Origin: Pseudobdellovibrionaceae bacterium | Lineage (GTDB): Bacteria > Bdellovibrionota > Bdellovibrionia > Bdellovibrionales > UBA1609 | Length of the DNA: 64,000 nt | Direction: 5' to 3' | NCBI GenBank assembly: GCA_020635075.1 | Contig: JACKAM010000003.1 | Span: forward strand, 1-64,000 | In this document: positions 53,962 to 63,425 of the stretch, piece after piece | How the letters are laid out: each line of letters begins with the position of its first letter | How positions within the stretch are numbered: the stretch's first letter is position 1 | Notes under the pieces: model-generated | Seen by the model: only the letters and a program-made list of their open reading frames with translations | Database searches by the model: none | What the model was told of the DNA's origin: nothing | Translations under genes and position numbers: made by a program

Positions 53962-56106
53962 CTAGCCAATAACAGAGGCTTGTTTGTGGGCGAGTTGTTC
54001 GCGGATGAGGTGGTTTTCGGGGAGGTTCATCTGTGGATCCTTTTCGATCAGGCGGAAAGCGGCCTGGCGGGCCTCCTGGAGAATGCCCAGGTCGCGGACC
54101 AGGTTGGCCATCTTAAAGCCGGGAAGGCCGGATTGGCGAGTACCCATAAATTCACCGGGGCCGCGCAGTTCTAGATCGGCTTCGGCGATTTTAAATCCAT
54201 CGCTGGTTTTCTCCATGATCTGGGCCCTTTGCCGGGATTCGTCTGAAACCGCGTAACCCAGTACCAACACGCAGTAACTCTTAAACTCTCCCCGCCCCAC
54301 GCGTCCGCGCAACTGGTGAAGCTGAGACAAACCAAAGCGCTCGGTGTGTTCGATGACCATGATATTGGCATTGGGAACATCCACGCCCACTTCGATCACC
54401 GTGGTGGCGACCAGAATGTGCAACTCCCCCTTACGGAATTGATTCATCACTTCTTCTTTTTCCGCAGGCTTCATGCGGCCGTGCAGAAGGCCAAGCTTAA
54501 AATCCGGAAAGCGGGCCTGGAGTTTCTCATACTCCTCAACCGCATTTTTGAGATCAATTTTTTCCGACTCTTCCACCAAAGGGTAAACGACGTAGGCCTG
54601 TCGCCCATTGCGGATTTGCTTTTCCACAAAGTCCCACACCTGGGGGCGCTTGCTGTCATAGGTGACCCGGGTGGTGATTTCCTGTCGGCCGGCAGGAAGC
54701 TCATCGATAATTGAAACATCCAAGTCACCGTAGACGGTCATGGCCAGGGAACGGGGAATTGGTGTGGCGGTCATCACCAAAAAATGGGGCGACAATCCCT
54801 TTTCTTTTAAACTCATTCTTTGCGCCACACCAAAGCGGTGCTGTTCATCAATAATCACCAGAGCCAAGTTCTTAAACTTCACTTCCGACTGAATGAGAGC
54901 GTGAGTGCCCACCACCAGATGAATCTCGCCTGATTCCAGTCCGGCATAGACCTCTTGCCTTTCGCTGGCCTTCATTTGTCCGGTCAACAGGGCCACACGC
55001 ATGCCCAAGGGCTCAAGCCTTTTTACAGCATTCTTAAAATGCTGTTCAGCGAGGATCTCCGTGGGCACCATGAGACTTGTTTGATAACCACACTCAGCCG
55101 CATGGACGGCTGCCAGCAGGGCCACCATGGTCTTTCCACTTCCCACATCTCCTTGAACCAGTCGGTGCATGGGGTGAGGATGGGCCAAGTCCTTTGCAAT
55201 TTCTTTGAAGGCCTTTTGTTGGGCACCCGTCAGATGAAACTCCAGGGACTCAACCAGCCTCCCCACCAACTCACCCTTGCATTTCAGTGCCGGGGCGTCT
55301 TCCTTTTCCAAACCTGCCCGCTTGGTGGCCAACAAAAGTTCGAGCCAAAAGAATTCTTCAAAGATCACCCGCCTCTGTGCCGGCGCTTTGAAATTCAAAA
55401 ACAAATCCGAGGTGTGCTTGGGTGGCTGATGAATCTCGCGAATGGCATTAGGAAGATCCGGGAGCTTATAGTCGCTGCAGATCCACTCCGGCAGGGGCTC
55501 GACTAACATGCGCTCCGGCTTGGGCAAATATTTGGGATCTTGATCCGGACGAAGTTTTGGCTTCGGCTCTTCTTTGGCCTCCATCAATGCAGTCAAAGCT
55601 GTATCAATGATCTTGCGCAGTTTCGCGGGGCTTAGGCCCTCGGTCTCGGTGTACAAGGGAATCAGGGCATCGTCGTCCTCGTCCTCATCGCGAATGTGAT
55701 GAACATCGGGATGGTGAAACTCAATACGACCACGGTATTCCGTAACTTTTCCCACCACACGGACTTTATCTTGAGGCTGAAAGCGTTCAAAGTAGCCTTT
55801 GTAGGGAACACGAAAGTACTTACAGGCAATGCGTCCGGTTTTGTCGGCAACAATGATCTCGTACATCCGACGACGGGAGCGACCAAGGGTGGCCGATCTC
55901 ACACCGATCACATCAGCCACCAGACTAACGTACTGATCCGGTTCCAAACTGCTAATACTGCGAATGGCCCGCCTGTCTTCATAGGTGCGCGGGAACCAGT
56001 GGAGCAAATCCTCCACGGTGGCAATTCCCCTCTTACGCAAAACTTCGCCGAGCTTGGGGCCTACGCCTTTGAGGTATTGTACTGGTGTGTCAATTGAGAT
56101 CGCCAT
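53962..56106 (-). CDS. recG: ATP-dependent DNA helicase RecG
   Basis: 714 residues, full length. N-terminal wedge domain with an OB-fold (VVGKVTEYRGRIEFHHPDVH), Walker A at QGDVGSGKTMVALLA, DExH-type box IIDEQHRFGVAQR, and motif VI HQLRGRVGRG. It regresses stalled replication forks and processes Holliday junctions. The start region KGVGPKLGEVLRKRGI is a helix-hairpin-helix. Confidence 0.96.
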   Translation of the reverse strand: MAISIDTPVQYLKGVGPKLGEVLRKRGIATVEDLLHWFPRTYEDRRAIRSISSLEPDQYVSLVADVIGVRSATLGRSRRRMYEIIVADKTGRIACKYFRVPYKGYFERFQPQDKVRVVGKVTEYRGRIEFHHPDVHHIRDEDEDDDALIPLYTETEGLSPAKLRKIIDTALTALMEAKEEPKPKLRPDQDPKYLPKPERMLVEPLPEWICSDYKLPDLPNAIREIHQPPKHTSDLFLNFKAPAQRRVIFEEFFWLELLLATKRAGLEKEDAPALKCKGELVGRLVESLEFHLTGAQQKAFKEIAKDLAHPHPMHRLVQGDVGSGKTMVALLAAVHAAECGYQTSLMVPTEILAEQHFKNAVKRLEPLGMRVALLTGQMKASERQEVYAGLESGEIHLVVGTHALIQSEVKFKNLALVIIDEQHRFGVAQRMSLKEKGLSPHFLVMTATPIPRSLAMTVYGDLDVSIIDELPAGRQEITTRVTYDSKRPQVWDFVEKQIRNGRQAYVVYPLVEESEKIDLKNAVEEYEKLQARFPDFKLGLLHGRMKPAEKEEVMNQFRKGELHILVATTVIEVGVDVPNANIMVIEHTERFGLSQLHQLRGRVGRGEFKSYCVLVLGYAVSDESRQRAQIMEKTSDGFKIAEADLELRGPGEFMGTRQSGLPGFKMANLVRDLGILQEARQAAFRLIEKDPQMNLPENHLIREQLAHKQASVIG

Positions 56107-56165
56107 AGCCCTCTAAATTATGCATTGTGGGTGGACAGTCAACGAATCCGTGGCAAACTAAAATC

Positions 56166-57113
56166 ATGAGTGATACGGAGCACATAAAGATCCGGATGGC
56201 GTCCATCCACCCGTCCACGGCCGTGCCATTTGACATTTACGTCCATATTAACGGGCGCTATGTCCATTACCTGCGCAGCGGCGACACCCTGGCAGCCGAC
56301 AAAATTCAGAATTTCGAAAAAAAGGCCCCGGATTCCTTTTTTATTAAGGCCAGCGACCGCCAGGCCTACAAAGATTTTATCCACGATGTGCTGAACAAAA
56401 AGGACTTGGACCCCAAGGAAAAGGCCCTCATCTTGCGCGAAAGTTCCTTTTCCCTGGTCGAAGAACTGTTTGAAAGCCCCGACGTGGCCCGCGCCCTCAA
56501 TGAATCCCGAGAGATCATTGATCAGTTCGTAGATTTTATGGACGAAGAGCCCGAGTCCATGGCCTACCTGATTGGACTTTCCAGTCACGACTTTTACACC
56601 TACACCCATTCTCTGGATGTCTCGATCTACAGCCTGGGCCTGGGCCAAGTTGCCGGTTACTCAGGAGAAGACCTCAAGGAGTTGGGCCAAGGGGCTTTGT
56701 TTCACGACATTGGCAAACGCCATATCAGTGTGGACATCATCACCAAGTCAGGCCCCTTGGACGATCAGGAGTGGGCACTGATGCAAAAGCATCCCACCTA
56801 TGGACTGAAGATCCTCACTGAACATGACGCCTCAGAGGCTGTCAGAGCCTGCTGTTTTGAACATCACGAGTCTTTTTTGGGTAACGGTTACCCTCAGCAA
56901 CTTGAGGGCAACGAGATCCACCCCATGGCCCGTATTGTGGCCATCACCGACACCTATGATGCCTTAACCACCAAGAGGTCTTACAACCAACCCATGACCC
57001 CCACTGATGCCCTGGAGTTTATGAAGGGGAAGCTCATGGGTCGCTACGACAAAGACCTGATGAATGCCATGTACTCCATTTTGTTTAAAATGAAAGAGGC
57101 CATGGGCTCCTGA
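56166..57113 (+). CDS. HD-GYP-type phosphodiesterase domain protein
   Basis: 315 residues from the ATG at 56166. The N-terminal part (about 1-120) is a PilZ-like or unknown beta domain (VPFDIYVHINGRYVHYLR). The HD-GYP domain begins near 135 with ALFHDIGKRH (His180, Asp181). The GYP motif reads HHESFLGNGYP, in which the usual Asp before Gly is Leu. HD-GYP enzymes break down cyclic-di-GMP; activity here needs testing. Its stop codon directly abuts the stop of the giant lipoprotein gene. Confidence 0.85.
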   Translation: MSDTEHIKIRMASIHPSTAVPFDIYVHINGRYVHYLRSGDTLAADKIQNFEKKAPDSFFIKASDRQAYKDFIHDVLNKKDLDPKEKALILRESSFSLVEELFESPDVARALNESREIIDQFVDFMDEEPESMAYLIGLSSHDFYTYTHSLDVSIYSLGLGQVAGYSGEDLKELGQGALFHDIGKRHISVDIITKSGPLDDQEWALMQKHPTYGLKILTEHDASEAVRACCFEHHESFLGNGYPQQLEGNEIHPMARIVAITDTYDALTTKRSYNQPMTPTDALEFMKGKLMGRYDKDLMNAMYSILFKMKEAMGS

Positions 57114-60100
57114 TCACTGGCCGCCGATGCAGTACAGACGATAAGACATATCACAGTCTTCCAGTGAAGAGCTGATCCACGTCGGCCCCGTTGCGTTGGT
57201 CAAGCCGATGCGACCACCAAACGAGTCCGTTGAATCCGTCCAATTTTGGCAGACCTGACTGGGAGTTCCTGTATTCTTCAGGCCCGCAGCGGCGGTGTTT
57301 GTCCATACACCCGACGAGCCGGTCGTCATCCCCTTCTCATCGTACTGAACAGGCGAAGCCAAGGAGCTATCCCACAAATCACCTGAGCCGTTGGCCAACA
57401 GAGAACCCGCACGGTTAAAGACTTGACCCGGAACCGAGAAGCGGGAGTTGGCATTGGTCGACACATCACTCAACACGGCTTTGTAAGTCATGGGCTTGGG
57501 CAAGGCTGCCGAGGCCGCATGAATTTGGCAAATCTTGTCGGCTGCCGCCAGGCCACCGAAGTTTCCTTGGTAACCTGTCGAGGTGGCAAACAGGATTTGC
57601 CCACCCGCCGGAATGGTTGATGGTGCTCCATTTACCGTTAAAGCGTACATGGTCACTGCCGAGACTGAGCCATCAGCAAAGTTACAAGCTCCAGCCGGGT
57701 TAGGAATACCCTCACCCTGATAAGCTCCAAAATTTGGAGAATAAACACAGGCCTCACCACTTTCGCAAAGTCCATCATTATCGCCAATGCGGTCGGAGAT
57801 CACTTCACTGGCGTTGACCAAAAACTCATTGGAACCCGAGCAGGTCTCACCCGATTCACAAATTCCGTCTTCATCTCCGTCAATTCCGGGAACTTCGCGG
57901 CGGTTTTCATCGATGATCGTCTTGTTGCCGTTGATGGCGGCGGGACAGGCTGCCAGTGGCACAAAGGCTGTATTGGGGTTATTGCCGTCAAGACTGCGGT
58001 TAAAAATAGCTGCCGTGGTCTGGAGCCTCACATCATAGATCTGACAAGTCCCCGCCGTGCACTGACCGCGCATACCAGGATCTAAGAAGGGATTGGCATG
58101 AAACATTCCCCAGGCGCGAAAAGGGTTTTCCAAATTCAGCCAATCATTGCCATCCGAGTAACTGGCTTGCCCAGTGGTGGCTGCACCGGGTGTGGTGTTG
58201 ACTGCATCAGAGATGGCCTTACCCACAAAGTCGGCAGTCAAATTGCGGCCCGTGCGCAAAATGGCCGAAGACTGGGGGCTTCCCGTATAGCTGGAGCTGC
58301 CGTCCGTTCCTGAGTCCGTACAGGTCGTTTGCACCAAGCCTGAATCTGCGGCTGCACCAGAAACCTCACAATCAATGATCGAGTTGCCACCGACAATAAA
58401 GTTGTCGACAAAGGCATTTTGCGCGGTTCCGGCGCCAGTCATGTAGATTCCCGTATCGGAGTTGGTCACCGCCAGATTGGAAAATTTTTGGTTGCCATTG
58501 TTATTGCCTATAGAAATTCCCGTCACTGCATTGGAGATCACCGTCTGCACGAATGTGTTGTTTATCCCACCTCCGCCGTTCCAGGAGATGCCTCTAAAGG
58601 ACATATTGGCAATAGTGACATGAGAGAACGTGGCTCGCTCAGCCCCGCCAATCTGGATACCGGTGTAGCCATTGACCAAAACGAGATGACTGAGGGTACA
58701 GGCGGAACCGTTATTGAGCTGTACGCCATTAATGGAATAATTGAAAACCTTGATATGTGAAATCACACTATCAAATGCCGAAGAGTAAAGGACCCCGCCT
58801 CCTAAATTGGCTGCCTCAACGCCATCGATTAATGAGTAGGAATTCGATTTCCCGTAGACGGCATAATTGACCAAATGCTGGGCCTTCAGATTATGGATGG
58901 TGCTAAAGCGAGCACTGGTGATCACCACCCCGTTGTCGGCCATGGTGCCATTATTACCGTTGAGCTGGGCCCCTTCCAGACGGAAGTGCTTAACCGCATC
59001 CACATGGAACAAACAGCGCTTGTCATCGGCAGTGATTTGATTCGTCCAGTTGCAGTTAAAGGGGGCGGCTCCCGAGTACTGGAGTTCGGCCCCAGGTTTA
59101 AACACCACTGTCACGCTATCAACAAAGATCTTATAGCCGTCTGAGGGAGCGCTCGCCTCCAGCACATAAACCCAATCACTGTTGGGGAGAACAGTGACGC
59201 CCGCCAGGTTATTGGGCGGCAAATCGGCCATGGGATTGGTGAACCAGGTGGCCAAGGGGCTGTTGTTGACGTCAGTCACCCCGTCGTTGAGGTAGACGCG
59301 GTTTTGCTTCCAGGCCGGTGCCGCAAAATCAATCATGTCCTGAATGGAGCGGCCCATGCTGTAGCCAGCGGTATAGAACTGAGCATTACCGGCAGAGTCC
59401 CGGCACTGCCAATTGAAAACACCCAACTCGTCCCGCAGCTTGTGAGTGGCACAGGAGGCTGACGACAGTAATGTGTCGACTTTCAGCAGATCACCCACGT
59501 CGATACACTCGTCACGTTTGTTTTCAGCTCCGCTACAGGGCGTACCCGAGTGAGTAAAAATGTCGCCGCCATCACCGGCCACGTAGGAGTTATATTTGGC
59601 GCCCGTGCCCGGATAATAGTGAACCACAGACAGACTGGCTCCTGTGGCAAGAGTGTATCCCAGCGTTAGATCCGTACAGGCTGAACTATTGCCGGCCATA
59701 TCGGTGATCACGGCGTAGAAGTTGTGAACCCCGTCACCAGCAATGGTCGCATTCACGGTGGCTGTGCCGCCGGCAATGATGGTAGAGCCCACAAGGTTGG
59801 TACAGGTGCCGTTGTCGTGGACATAAACAGTTGAGCCGTTTTCAGCTGCCAGTGAGACGCCACTAAACATCGGAGTGTTATCGCTGCTAGTTGAACCATC
59901 GGCCGGCGAAGACATGGACCAGTTGGCTGGCACAGGGTTAGCCGGGTTAGAAGTATCCAAAGTGTAGCCCAAAGTCAGATCGGTACAGGCTGAACTATTG
60001 CCGGCCAAGTCAGTGATTATGGCGTAGAAGTTATGAACCCCGTCGCCAGCAATGGTCGCATTCACTGTGGCTGTGCCGCCGGCAATGACATTTGAGCCCA

Positions 60101-63002
60101 CAAGGTTGGTACAAGTGCCGTTGTCGTGGACATAAACGGTGGAGCCGTTTTCAGCGGCCAGTGAGACGCCGGTAAATACTGGAGTATTATCGTTGCTAGT
60201 TGAACCATTGGCCGGCGAAGACAGGGACCAGTTGGCCGGCACTGGATTGGCCGGGTTGGAAGTATCCAAAGTATAACTCAGAGTCAGATCCGTACAAGCC
60301 GAGCTATTGCCGGCCAAGTCTGTGATCACGGCATAGAAGTTATGAACGCCGTCACCAGCAATGGTCGCATTCACCGTGGCCGTGCCGCCGGCAATGACGT
60401 TGGAGCCCACAAGGTTGGTGCAAGTGCCATTGTCATGGACATAAACAGTCGAGCCGTTTTCTGCAGCCAAGGACACGCCAGTAAACACCGGTGTGTTGTC
60501 ATTACTTGTTGAACCATCAGCTGGCGAAGACAGGGACCAGTTGGCTGGCACTGGATTGGCCGGGTTGGAAGTATCCAAAGTATAGCTCAGAGTCAGATCC
60601 GTACAGGCCGAACTATTGCCGGCCAAATCAGTGATTATGGCATAAAAGTTATGAACCCCGTCGCCAGCAATGGTCGCATTCACTGTGGCCGTGCCGCCGG
60701 CAATGACGTTGGAGCCCACAAGGTTGGTGCAAGTGCCATTGTCATGGACATAAACAGTTGAGCCGTTTTCAGCGGCCAAGGACACTCCAGTAAACACAGG
60801 AGTATTATCATTACTTGTAGAGCCATCAGCTGGTGAAGACAGGGACCAGTTGGCCGGCACGGGATTAGCCGGGTTGGAAGTATCCAAAGTATAGCTCAGA
60901 GTCAGATCGGTACAGGCCGAGCTGTTACCGGCCAAGTCTGTGATCACAGCGTAAAAGTTATGAACCCCATCGCCAGCAATGGTCGCATTCACGGTGGCTG
61001 TGCCGCCGGCGATGACGTTTGAGCCCACAAGATTGGTACAAGTGCCATTGTCATGGACATAAACAGTTGAGCCGTTTTCTGCGGCCAAGGACACTCCAGT
61101 AAACACCGGAGTATTATCATTACTTGTAGAGCCATCAGCTGGTGAAGACAGGGACCAGTTGGCCGGCACTGGATTGGCCGGATTTGCCGTATCAATAATA
61201 ATGGCTTTATTGGCCCCCAGAGAGCCTGCACCGCCCGGAGTGGGCAAAGTGAGGACGGCGTTGTCTAATGTTCCATTGCGTATGGTGCCGCCATTGAGTT
61301 CCAAAGATCCGGTCGAAACATAGTCCAAATCAAGTGACATTTCACCGGCAGAAACCGAATACATAAATTGAAGAGTGTTGGAACCAGACCCTCCTGAATA
61401 AACCGCCCAAGGGTCCGAAGCTCCAGACTCAATTTGGATGCGCGGATTGCCGGTGACGTTGACCACTTGATCAAAGGTGATGGATACCGTGATCGGAGCT
61501 CCCACTGCGTAGAAGCCGTCCCCCATCGGCGAGGAGACATTGGTCACTATTGGATTGCTCGAAATCGTGACAGCGAGAGCGTCTCCGGTCAAATAGGCGG
61601 CCCCATCGGCAACCGTCAGGGAAACTCCTTGGCTAACTAAATTCTTGTAGCGAAATTGCACTGTGCTGCCGGTGAGTGACACATTGCTAATGGTTGAACC
61701 ACTACATCCGGAATCGGCCGCCGCATAAAACTGACCACTGCCGGCTCCTCCCAAATTCACTGTGACCGGAGACAATACGTTAGCGGGATTCAAGTCTACA
61801 TCCTTGGCATCCACGGTGTAGAGCAAACAGGCCCCAGTCGTACCAGTAATAGGCCCAAACAGGTCCAAGTGATTGGGCCCTACGGTCGCGGCCAAAGTTC
61901 CGCCGTTCAGCCAGGCCCCGGCATCATTTATTGTCAGAATAGCCACCTCGGCCGAGGTGTCCTTCCAACGAAAGCTGACATTGGAGTTCCCAGAGGGAAT
62001 CATCACCGAACTGATGGCTCCCCCAGAACAGGTCACATCGGCATCAGCATAGAACTCACCCGTCGGTGTGCCGTCCGAAAGATTCACTGTGGTGTTGGCC
62101 AACACACTGGCCGGAATACCTGTGGAATCGCGAGAAACCACAGTGTACTGGTTACAGTCGCCAGAGCGAATTGGGTCCGTCGCTGTCGATAGAGTCAAAT
62201 TTAATGGACCAACCCCAACCACTTGCGAGGCTCCGGTCAACACCAGCCCGTTGTCGCTGACACTCAGAGTGGGGCTTCCCACACCAGTTTCTTTGTAGCG
62301 AAAGGCCGCAGAATTTGTGCCGCTGACAACAGTGATTTGGCTGATAGCCGCCCCGGCACAGGCCACATCGGCCGCAGCGTAAAACACGCCGGGAGCAGCG
62401 CCATCACTGAGATCCACCAGTACAGCCCCAGACACATTGGTCGGCGTACTGAGGGCATCCAAAGTGTTGACGGTGTAGAGTTCACAGTCTCCGGAACGGA
62501 TGGGATTATTGCCACTTAAAGACAGTTGAGTCGGTACGGTCGGAGCCAAATACACAATGGTGACTGTGCTCAAGGAGGACTTGCCGCCCCTGGTGATTCC
62601 GCGCAAATAAACCTGGGTCTTGTTGTTGACCGAATCAAAACTGTAAATGGTGGACACATCGGCAATGGCGATTGAAAAATATCCGTCACGACAATCCAAA
62701 TCACTGGAGGACGCCATGGCGGCGTTACTACTGACCGCCTCCCATCCACTCTGGCTGGTGCTCATTTGCATATCGTAAATGCGGGTGTCGCACTCACCGG
62801 CAATGGTCAGAGCTTGGGTGGGACTGCTAATGGTTAAAGTGATATCGGATTTGCCAGAAAACTGAGGACCTTCAACCACCACACTGTTGAGCTCTTTAAA
62901 ATCCGGTTCACCTTCAGTACAGGAAAAAAGGGAAGGCAAGACCAACAGGAGCACCCAGGCTCTGGCCAGAAAAAATTGAAGTTCCCTTATTGGTCGATCC
63001 AC
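57114..63002 (-). CDS. Giant modular surface lipoprotein with tandem Ig-like repeats, beta-helix and DUF1554-like end
   Basis: 1962 residues from a GTG at 63002. The signal peptide ends in LPSLFSC (Cys28). Order: three diverged beta-sandwich repeats (about 130-470, each with a IRSGDC or similar start); a bridging domain; five almost identical 103-residue Ig-like repeats (604-1118) each containing ADGSTSNDNTPVFTG; a right-handed beta-helix-like region (about 1280-1520); two acidic calcium-loop-like motifs (GDEDGICESGETC and GDNDGLCESGEAC); and a DUF1554-like C-terminal domain from about 1800 (ILFATSTGYQGNFGG). It is probably an outer-membrane adhesin or structural protein; the stop abuts the HD-GYP gene's stop. 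Confidence 0.82.
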   Translation of the reverse strand: MDRPIRELQFFLARAWVLLLVLPSLFSCTEGEPDFKELNSVVVEGPQFSGKSDITLTISSPTQALTIAGECDTRIYDMQMSTSQSGWEAVSSNAAMASSSDLDCRDGYFSIAIADVSTIYSFDSVNNKTQVYLRGITRGGKSSLSTVTIVYLAPTVPTQLSLSGNNPIRSGDCELYTVNTLDALSTPTNVSGAVLVDLSDGAAPGVFYAAADVACAGAAISQITVVSGTNSAAFRYKETGVGSPTLSVSDNGLVLTGASQVVGVGPLNLTLSTATDPIRSGDCNQYTVVSRDSTGIPASVLANTTVNLSDGTPTGEFYADADVTCSGGAISSVMIPSGNSNVSFRWKDTSAEVAILTINDAGAWLNGGTLAATVGPNHLDLFGPITGTTGACLLYTVDAKDVDLNPANVLSPVTVNLGGAGSGQFYAAADSGCSGSTISNVSLTGSTVQFRYKNLVSQGVSLTVADGAAYLTGDALAVTISSNPIVTNVSSPMGDGFYAVGAPITVSITFDQVVNVTGNPRIQIESGASDPWAVYSGGSGSNTLQFMYSVSAGEMSLDLDYVSTGSLELNGGTIRNGTLDNAVLTLPTPGGAGSLGANKAIIIDTANPANPVPANWSLSSPADGSTSNDNTPVFTGVSLAAENGSTVYVHDNGTCTNLVGSNVIAGGTATVNATIAGDGVHNFYAVITDLAGNSSACTDLTLSYTLDTSNPANPVPANWSLSSPADGSTSNDNTPVFTGVSLAAENGSTVYVHDNGTCTNLVGSNVIAGGTATVNATIAGDGVHNFYAIITDLAGNSSACTDLTLSYTLDTSNPANPVPANWSLSSPADGSTSNDNTPVFTGVSLAAENGSTVYVHDNGTCTNLVGSNVIAGGTATVNATIAGDGVHNFYAVITDLAGNSSACTDLTLSYTLDTSNPANPVPANWSLSSPANGSTSNDNTPVFTGVSLAAENGSTVYVHDNGTCTNLVGSNVIAGGTATVNATIAGDGVHNFYAIITDLAGNSSACTDLTLGYTLDTSNPANPVPANWSMSSPADGSTSSDNTPMFSGVSLAAENGSTVYVHDNGTCTNLVGSTIIAGGTATVNATIAGDGVHNFYAVITDMAGNSSACTDLTLGYTLATGASLSVVHYYPGTGAKYNSYVAGDGGDIFTHSGTPCSGAENKRDECIDVGDLLKVDTLLSSASCATHKLRDELGVFNWQCRDSAGNAQFYTAGYSMGRSIQDMIDFAAPAWKQNRVYLNDGVTDVNNSPLATWFTNPMADLPPNNLAGVTVLPNSDWVYVLEASAPSDGYKIFVDSVTVVFKPGAELQYSGAAPFNCNWTNQITADDKRCLFHVDAVKHFRLEGAQLNGNNGTMADNGVVITSARFSTIHNLKAQHLVNYAVYGKSNSYSLIDGVEAANLGGGVLYSSAFDSVISHIKVFNYSINGVQLNNGSACTLSHLVLVNGYTGIQIGGAERATFSHVTIANMSFRGISWNGGGGINNTFVQTVISNAVTGISIGNNNGNQKFSNLAVTNSDTGIYMTGAGTAQNAFVDNFIVGGNSIIDCEVSGAAADSGLVQTTCTDSGTDGSSSYTGSPQSSAILRTGRNLTADFVGKAISDAVNTTPGAATTGQASYSDGNDWLNLENPFRAWGMFHANPFLDPGMRGQCTAGTCQIYDVRLQTTAAIFNRSLDGNNPNTAFVPLAACPAAINGNKTIIDENRREVPGIDGDEDGICESGETCSGSNEFLVNASEVISDRIGDNDGLCESGEACVYSPNFGAYQGEGIPNPAGACNFADGSVSAVTMYALTVNGAPSTIPAGGQILFATSTGYQGNFGGLAAADKICQIHAASAALPKPMTYKAVLSDVSTNANSRFSVPGQVFNRAGSLLANGSGDLWDSSLASPVQYDEKGMTTGSSGVWTNTAAAGLKNTGTPSQVCQNWTDSTDSFGGRIGLTNATGPTWISSSLEDCDMSYRLYCIGGQ
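59649..61193 (-). repeat. Five tandem 309-bp repeats inside the giant lipoprotein gene
   Basis: Matching points fall exactly 309 bp apart (for example GAGCCGTTTT at 59833, 60142, 60451, 60760 and 61069). Each unit encodes 103 residues. Differences between units are few and mostly silent or conservative, a sign of recent duplication or gene conversion. Repeat number could vary between strains. Confidence 0.92.
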
Positions 63003-63330
63003 AAACGTTCCGCTTTCCCGACAAAGGTTGATCTCGATATATATGAGGATAGCCCAATCACACCCCCAAATCGACTTTAAGCCTTTGGAATGACTCATGA
63101 TTAGCCAGTAATTTGATGGAGATTTCCTCACAATTCCCAAGGCCCTGATATTGATCAGGGTTTGACTCCGCCGATCTCAGACCCCAGTGAATTCACGATG
63201 AATCGCTGGGTTGCCTTTTTTAGGGGGCTCGTTTTACCATTTGATTTCAACCTCTTAGAGGTCCGGAAAAATTTGGCTAAGTAGCGAATTTTTCGCTGAA
63301 ATTTCGCACCTCATTCCTTGCAAAAAAAAC
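63003..63330. other. Intergenic region upstream of the giant lipoprotein and pckA
   Basis: No gene supported. A 7-bp inverted repeat CCCTGAT/ATCAGGG at 63143-63160 is followed by TTTG. Promoters for both divergent genes should lie here and at 63331-63360. Confidence 0.4.
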
Positions 63331-63360
63331 TTGATGGGCAGCATTAGAAGTCTTTATAAA
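63331..63360 (+). promoter_or_regulatory. Candidate sigma-70 promoter of pckA
   Basis: TTGATG at 63331-63336 and TTATAA at 63354-63359 are 17 bp apart (TATAAA in an 18-bp reading). Transcription would start near 63366, giving a leader of about 60 bases. Confidence 0.55.
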
Positions 63361-63370
63361 GGGGCTAACA

Positions 63371-63398
63371 GGGCGGAGCGGATTTTCGCCCATTTTTT
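63371..63398 (+). promoter_or_regulatory. Terminator-like hairpin in the pckA leader
   Basis: GGGCGGA (63371-63377) and TTCGCCC (63385-63391) form a 7-bp stem with one G-T wobble, followed by A and six T. This looks like an intrinsic terminator 28 bases before the ATG, so it could attenuate pckA. Its partner antiterminator is not obvious. Confidence 0.4.
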
Positions 63399-63425
63399 AT
63401 TGGGAACCTTACAAAGGAAAGCTCG

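Noticed and set aside
62985..63025. GGTCGATCCACAAACG, similar to the inner end of the dispersed repeat
   Set aside because: It overlaps the GTG start and first codons of the giant lipoprotein gene. The match is short and no other part of the repeat is nearby, so chance is more likely.
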